NCBI GenBank assembly: GCA_905181745.1
Contig: CAJIYV010000155.1
Coordinates: forward strand, 1 to 9,840
Reading direction: 5' to 3'
From: an uncultured Actinomycetes bacterium
Lineage (GTDB): Bacteria > Actinomycetota > Actinomycetes > S36-B12
Length of the DNA stretch: 9,840 nucleotides
Part shown: piece by piece, positions 6,035 to 9,840 of the stretch
Layout of the letters: each line of letters opens with the position of its first letter
Position numbering within the stretch: position 1 is the first letter of the stretch
Made by a program: the position numbers and the translations under genes
The notes under the pieces: generated by a model
What the model was told of the DNA's origin: nothing
The model's input: only the letters and a program-made list of their open reading frames with translations
Databases searched by the model: none

Positions 6035-7357
6035 GTGTTAGAGGTACTCGGCATTGTGCTCTTTGCACTCATTATTGGCCTTTCGATTGCGCTCCATGAA
6101 GTGGGACACCTTGTGCCTGCCAAGAAATTTGGTCTTCGCGTACCGGATTACATGGTGGGTTTTGGCCCGACAATCTGGTCCAAGGTTCGTGGCGAGACGC
6201 GATATGGCATCAAAGCAATCCCATTAGGTGGGTACATCCGAATGGTCGGGATGCTTCCTCCAGCAAAAGATGACCCCGAAGGCCGATCACGCTCGATGTC
6301 GACCGGACGATTCGCATCTTTGGTTGCTCAAGCGCGGGAAGCTTCATTTGATGAAATCCTCCCTGGTGACGAGAGCCGCTTGTTCTACAAGCTGCCGGTA
6401 CATAAACGCGTGATCATTATGCTCGGCGGCCCGGTAATGAACCTGGTATTGGCTTTTGTCTTCTTCGCGATAGTGCTCGTAGGAATTGGTCTGCCGCAAC
6501 CTTCACTCAATGTTGCTGCTGTTGTGCCATGTACACCAACGCTTTTGCAGCCCACTGGTGATTCCTTACCATCGGGAGCCTGCCCGGAAGGAACTGTGTC
6601 AACCCCAGCGACCCAGGCCGGATTACAAGGGGGCGACACGATCGTCTCGGTGGGTGGACAATCGGCGACGACGTGGGAACAGGTAACAGATTGGATCGTT
6701 GCAAATCCCAATGTGGAGACAACCCTTGTAGTTGATCGCGGTGAAGGTCAAGTCTCGCTGCCACTTTTTGTTGCCGAAGTCACCCGACCGGTCTACGACG
6801 AAAACGGGGTTGAAACAGGGGAAAGTAACACGGTTGGATTCCTGGGCATGCGTCCAACGTTCGAGTACGAACGGCAGTCAATAACGACGGTTCCGGGTTT
6901 CATGTGGGATATCACAGTTCGAACAGTTCAGGCTTTGATCTCGCTACCTGTGCGGCTGTATGAACTGGTAACTGACACCTTGCTGGGGGGACAAGACCGA
7001 GCAATTGACGGACCAGTATCGGTCGTTGGTGCCAGTCGGCTTGGTGGAGAGATCGCGAGCATGGATTCCCCCTTATCTTCCAAAGCAGCTACATTTCTGG
7101 GGCTGGCCGCCTCGTTAAATCTTTTTCTTTTCCTGTTTAACTTGATTCCGGTTTTACCCCTGGACGGTGGTCACGTAGCCGGTGCTCTCTATGAAGGAAT
7201 AAAGCGTCAGATAGCTCGGTTCAGGGGCACACCAGACCCGGGTCCGGTGGATACCGCCCGGTTGCTTCCGGTGGCATATGTAGTTGCCGCTGTGCTCGTG
7301 GCCATGGGAGTAATTGTGATTTGGGCTGATTTAGTGAAGCCCATCTCGCTGGGTTAA
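6035..7357 (+). CDS. rseP: Site-2 intramembrane metalloprotease, RseP/Rip1 family (M50)
   Basis: Polytopic zinc protease of the cytoplasmic membrane. Family members cut membrane-bound anti-sigma factors and other single-pass proteins after a first outside cut. The 440-residue protein has HEVGH (H21, E22, H25) in the first hydrophobic segment, a second segment at about 125-152, a single PDZ domain at roughly 185-250, the second zinc motif NLIPVLPLDGGH (369-380, D377) in a segment starting near 355, and a final segment at about 410-432. Two cysteines, C166 and C183, flank the start of the extracytoplasmic PDZ region and could form a disulfide. The start is GTG at 6035, giving LEVLGIVLFAL straight into the first membrane helix, with AAAGGG at 6022-6027 as a weak ribosome binding site. 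Its place between dxr and ispG matches Mycobacterium Rip1 (Rv2869c). The substrate is not encoded in this window. Confidence 0.94.
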   Translation: MLEVLGIVLFALIIGLSIALHEVGHLVPAKKFGLRVPDYMVGFGPTIWSKVRGETRYGIKAIPLGGYIRMVGMLPPAKDDPEGRSRSMSTGRFASLVAQAREASFDEILPGDESRLFYKLPVHKRVIIMLGGPVMNLVLAFVFFAIVLVGIGLPQPSLNVAAVVPCTPTLLQPTGDSLPSGACPEGTVSTPATQAGLQGGDTIVSVGGQSATTWEQVTDWIVANPNVETTLVVDRGEGQVSLPLFVAEVTRPVYDENGVETGESNTVGFLGMRPTFEYERQSITTVPGFMWDITVRTVQALISLPVRLYELVTDTLLGGQDRAIDGPVSVVGASRLGGEIASMDSPLSSKAATFLGLAASLNLFLFLFNLIPVLPLDGGHVAGALYEGIKRQIARFRGTPDPGPVDTARLLPVAYVVAAVLVAMGVIVIWADLVKPISLG

Positions 7358-7368
7358 ACAATAGGGCC

Positions 7369-7374
7369 GATAAT
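7369..7374 (+). promoter_or_regulatory. Possible -10 element for a leaderless ispG transcript
   Basis: GATAAT ends 6 bases before the GTG start of ispG, the same spacing as the hexamer before dxr. The only purine run before the start, GGGG, is close to the GTG and a poor Shine-Dalgarno. No clear -35 is seen. ispG may also be read from upstream, since rseP ends only 23 bases earlier. Confidence 0.35.
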
Positions 7375-7380
7375 GGGGTA

Positions 7381-8535
7381 GTGAGCATTGATCTAGGAAT
7401 TCCTGCACCACCACCACCGGTCGTCGCGCCGAGGCGCAAGTCGCGGCAACTGATTCTTCAGCACCGCAACAAGTCGCTCGCCGTGGGAGGCGACGCGCCG
7501 GTAAGCGTTCAATCGATGTGCACGACCGTGACCGCCGATGTAGACAGCACCTTGCAGCAGATCGCTGAGTTGACCGCTGCTGGTTGCCAAGCTGTCCGGG
7601 TTGCCGTGCCAACCCAAGACGATGCTGATGCGCTAGCGCAGATCGCAAAGAAATCTGGAATCCCGGTGATAGCCGACATTCACTTCCAGCCAAAATACGT
7701 TTTTGCCGCGTTAGATGCTGGCTGTGCGGGAGTTCGAGTCAATCCAGGAAATATCAAAAAGTTTGATGACAAAGTTGGTGAGATAGCCAAGGCTGCTTTA
7801 GAAACTAGGACCCCGATTCGCATTGGGGTGAATGCAGGCTCCCTCGACCCACGGCTGCTGGAAAAATACGGTAAGGCCACGCCGGAGGCCCTTGTTGAAT
7901 CTGCCTTGTGGGAAGCATCGCTATTTGAGGAACACGGTTTTGGAGACATCAAAATTTCGGTCAAGCACCATGACCCGGTGATCATGATGATGGCCTACAT
8001 GCAATTGGCGCAACAGTGCGACTACCCATTGCATTTGGGCGTGACTGAGGCAGGGCCAGCCTTTCAAGGAACGATTAAGTCAGCCGTTGCATTTGGTGGG
8101 CTGCTCTCGCGGGGAATCGGTGACACAATTCGCGTGTCACTTTCGGCGCCTCCGGTTGAAGAAATAAAAGTCGGCATCGGAATTTTGGAATCCTTAAATC
8201 TGCGTCAACGCGGACTCGAAATCGTCTCTTGCCCCTCGTGTGGTCGCGCTCAGGTTGATGTGTACACCTTGGCCGAACAGGTGACGGCAGGGTTGGAAGG
8301 CCTCGAGGTTCCGCTTCGAGTCGCGGTTATGGGTTGTGTCGTCAACGGACCCGGTGAAGCCCGCGAAGCTGATCTCGGTGTGGCTTCGGGTAACGGAAAA
8401 GGGCAAATCTTTGTCAAAGGTGAGGTCATCAAGACAGTTCCTGAGTCGCAGATCGTCGAGACACTTATCGAGGAAGCCTTGAAACTCGCGGAGTCCATGG
8501 AAACCAAAGGCGAGCCCTCCGTCATCACGGTTTAG
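7381..8535 (+). CDS. ispG: 4-hydroxy-3-methylbut-2-enyl diphosphate synthase (iron-sulfur)
   Basis: Reductively opens 2-C-methyl-D-erythritol 2,4-cyclodiphosphate to HMBPP, the penultimate MEP pathway step, using a [4Fe-4S] cluster and a reduced electron carrier. The 384-residue size is the compact bacterial form of a TIM barrel plus iron-sulfur domain, without the plant-type insertion. The cluster ligands are C284 and C287 in SCPSCGR, C319 in VMGCVVNGPGEA, and E326. Barrel motifs VSVQSM (41-46), PVIADIHF (95-102) and GVRVNPGN (117-124) are clear. The GTG start at 7381 gives a proline-rich N-terminal tail before the conserved QLILQHRN region, as in other actinobacteria. It lies 23 bases after rseP in the conserved dxr-rseP-ispG cluster and 9 bases before the GNAT gene. 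Translation may begin on a leaderless message. Confidence 0.97.
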   Translation: MSIDLGIPAPPPPVVAPRRKSRQLILQHRNKSLAVGGDAPVSVQSMCTTVTADVDSTLQQIAELTAAGCQAVRVAVPTQDDADALAQIAKKSGIPVIADIHFQPKYVFAALDAGCAGVRVNPGNIKKFDDKVGEIAKAALETRTPIRIGVNAGSLDPRLLEKYGKATPEALVESALWEASLFEEHGFGDIKISVKHHDPVIMMMAYMQLAQQCDYPLHLGVTEAGPAFQGTIKSAVAFGGLLSRGIGDTIRVSLSAPPVEEIKVGIGILESLNLRQRGLEIVSCPSCGRAQVDVYTLAEQVTAGLEGLEVPLRVAVMGCVVNGPGEAREADLGVASGNGKGQIFVKGEVIKTVPESQIVETLIEEALKLAESMETKGEPSVITV

Positions 8536-8544
8536 CCCACTCAG

Positions 8545-9417
8545 ATGAGCATTACTCAGCGCGAACCACCCGTGAGCTTTAGTTCCGGCGCCGTTCGTAA
8601 CGTCTTGCAGCGCGAGCTCCCACAAGCGCTCGCACTCGCACAACAAAATGCCAAGGTAAACGGGTTCGTCATCAGCCGGATTGAGGCAGCTCTCATTGAC
8701 CACTGGAGGCTAGGTGGGGCGCTTTGGGGTTACGTAAATGCAGGTGAAATTCACAGCATGCTTTTTGTTGGGGCAAATATTGTCCCGGTGAACACTGACG
8801 CATCAGCGCGCAGTGCATTTGCTCAAGAACTGATTCGAGCCGGCCGGCGTAGTTCATCTTTATTGGGCCAGCAGTCGGAGGTACTGGGGATTTGGGAAGG
8901 CATGGAGAAGTATTGGGGCAAGGCCCGCGTGGTGCGCGAGAATCAGCCGTTTCTCGTAATTGACCGCGAGCCTGAAGTTCCCACTGACCCAAGGGTGCGC
9001 CCGGTGCAAAGCGATGAGATCGACATGTTGTTCCCAGCGTGTGTGAACATGTTTACCCAAGAAGTGGGAGTCTCTCCAATTGCTCATGGGGGAGAAGTTC
9101 AGTACCGCAGGCGGATCGCCGAAGTAATTAGCTCGGGGATGGCATTCGCTCTCATTGAAAACAGTCGGGTACTTTTTAAGGTTGAAGTGGGATTTACCAC
9201 TACCGATGCGGCCCAGATCCAAGGCGTGTGGGTTGACCCCGGACTAAGAGGCCAAGGCCTTGCCGTACCAGCGCTGGCAGCTGCGATTGTGCAGATCCGC
9301 GAAGCATTCGCGTCAAGCGTCACCCTGTATGTAAATGACTTCAATATCCCTGCGCGCAAAACCTATGCACAACTTGGTTTCGAGCAACACGCCACCTTTG
9401 CCACAGTCTTGTTTTAA
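8545..9417 (+). CDS. GNAT family N-acetyltransferase with N-terminal DUF4081-like domain
   Basis: A 290-residue two-part protein. Residues about 15-130 resemble the DUF4081 domain found in actinobacterial proteins such as Rv2867c. Residues about 148-290 form a GNAT domain with the acetyl-CoA loop RGQGLA (235-240) after strand QIQGVWVD, then LYVNDFNIPARKTYAQLGF, where N265 and Y274 fit the usual GNAT asparagine and acid tyrosine. No membrane segment or signal peptide is seen, so it is probably cytosolic. The acceptor substrate is unknown. The start is ATG 8545, 9 bases after the ispG stop with no recognisable Shine-Dalgarno, suggesting translational coupling; GTG 8572 in the same frame is an alternative. 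Its position after ispG is the same as in mycobacteria, which supports the family call but does not give a function. Confidence 0.88.
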   Translation: MSITQREPPVSFSSGAVRNVLQRELPQALALAQQNAKVNGFVISRIEAALIDHWRLGGALWGYVNAGEIHSMLFVGANIVPVNTDASARSAFAQELIRAGRRSSSLLGQQSEVLGIWEGMEKYWGKARVVRENQPFLVIDREPEVPTDPRVRPVQSDEIDMLFPACVNMFTQEVGVSPIAHGGEVQYRRRIAEVISSGMAFALIENSRVLFKVEVGFTTTDAAQIQGVWVDPGLRGQGLAVPALAAAIVQIREAFASSVTLYVNDFNIPARKTYAQLGFEQHATFATVLF

Positions 9418-9516
9418 CCTCAGGGGGAGTAACGGTTCACTGGCTACTACTCTCTGACGCATAGGTGGAAGATCCGCCCACTACAGGTGAATAGATCAAT
9501 TGAAATTGAGGTAACC
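9418..9516 (+). other. Short intergenic spacer before proS
   Basis: 99 bases between the GNAT gene and proS. GAGG at 9508-9511 is a fair ribosome binding site for GTG 9517. The weak partial symmetry near 9462-9483 has no T-run, so I do not call a terminator. No convincing promoter is visible. Confidence 0.5.
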
Positions 9517-9840
9517 GTGATTCAGCGCATGTCAACTCTTTTTGTGCGGACATTGCGCGAGGATCCGGCCGACGCAGAAGTACCCAGCCACAATTTGCTA
9601 GTGCGGGCCGGTTACGTTCGCAGAATTGCCCCTGGCATCTTCTCGTGGTTGCCACTCGGCTATCAAGTGTTTCGCAATGTAGAGGCGATCGTCCGCGAGG
9701 AAATGAATCAAGCGGGTTTTCAAGAGGTGCACTTTCCCGCATTACTGCCGCGTGAAGCCTATGAAACGACCGGTCGTTGGACCGAATACGGCGACAACCT
9801 TTTTCGCCTCAAAGATCGTAAGGGCAATGACTACCTCTTA
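9517..9840 (+). CDS. proS: Proline--tRNA ligase, N-terminal part
   Basis: Charges tRNA-Pro with proline; a cytosolic class II synthetase. Only the first 108 codons are present and the frame runs open off the right edge. The N-terminus MIQRMSTLFVRTLREDPADA, then SHNLLVRAGYVRRIAPG and the motif 1 region FSWLPLGYQVFRNVEAIVRE through FPALLPREAYETTGRW, match the bacterial-type ProS that carries an editing domain; that insertion would lie beyond the window. GTG 9517 with GAGG 5 bases upstream is preferred to ATG 9529, because related actinobacterial proteins also begin a few residues before the MST or MSE. It is the last gene of the conserved dxr-to-proS segment here and may have its own promoter outside what I can recognise. 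Confidence 0.95.
   Translation, partial: MIQRMSTLFVRTLREDPADAEVPSHNLLVRAGYVRRIAPGIFSWLPLGYQVFRNVEAIVREEMNQAGFQEVHFPALLPREAYETTGRWTEYGDNLFRLKDRKGNDYLL

Noticed and set aside
8194..8703. Minus-strand 169-residue reading frame across the ispG end and GNAT start
   Set aside because: Opposite to two clearly conserved genes, with no recognised motif.
9462..9483. Possible stem-loop terminator between the GNAT gene and proS
   Set aside because: The arms pair poorly and there is no following T-run.
9437..9742. Minus-strand 101-residue reading frame over proS
   Set aside because: Antisense to the conserved N-terminus of proline--tRNA ligase; its translation resembles no family known to me.

Overview
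The window looks like the chromosome of an actinomycete (high-GC Gram-positive lineage) with only moderate GC, near half by eye. The main evidence is the plus-strand gene order dxr, rseP/rip1-type protease, ispG, DUF4081-type GNAT acetyltransferase, proS, an order I recall from mycobacteria and streptomycetes, together with frequent GTG starts and two apparently leaderless genes. The modest GC suggests a small-genome or aquatic actinobacterium rather than a soil streptomycete, but that is only an inference.

Left half (1-4227, minus strand): a four-gene operon for reductive pyrimidine catabolism. In transcription order it encodes beta-ureidopropionase, dihydropyrimidinase, CoA-acylating (methyl)malonate-semialdehyde dehydrogenase and an LLM-class flavin oxidoreductase that runs off the left edge. 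Together these open dihydrouracil or dihydrothymine, release beta-alanine or beta-aminoisobutyrate with CO2 and ammonia, and convert the resulting semialdehyde to acetyl-CoA or propionyl-CoA. The first enzyme (dihydropyrimidine dehydrogenase) and the transaminase step are not present as intact genes here.

Centre (4228-4740): a divergent intergenic region. It holds a possible promoter for the catabolic operon, two inverted repeats that look like operators, and the decapitated 5' end of a GabT-family aminotransferase gene. About 71 well-conserved N-terminal codons end abruptly, followed by nine unrelated codons and a stop. This family could supply the missing transamination step, so the remnant looks like the former first gene of the operon. 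It is the most interesting item in the window.

Right half (4741-9840, plus strand): dxr and ispG (steps 2 and 6 of the MEP isoprenoid pathway, counting DXS as step 1) flank a site-2 membrane protease. They are followed by a GNAT acetyltransferase and the start of proS. dxr and ispG each have a -10-like hexamer exactly 6 bases before a GTG start and no convincing Shine-Dalgarno, consistent with leaderless transcripts. These are conserved housekeeping genes.

I see no RNA genes, CRISPR arrays, insertion sequences or phage genes, and no wholly new system.
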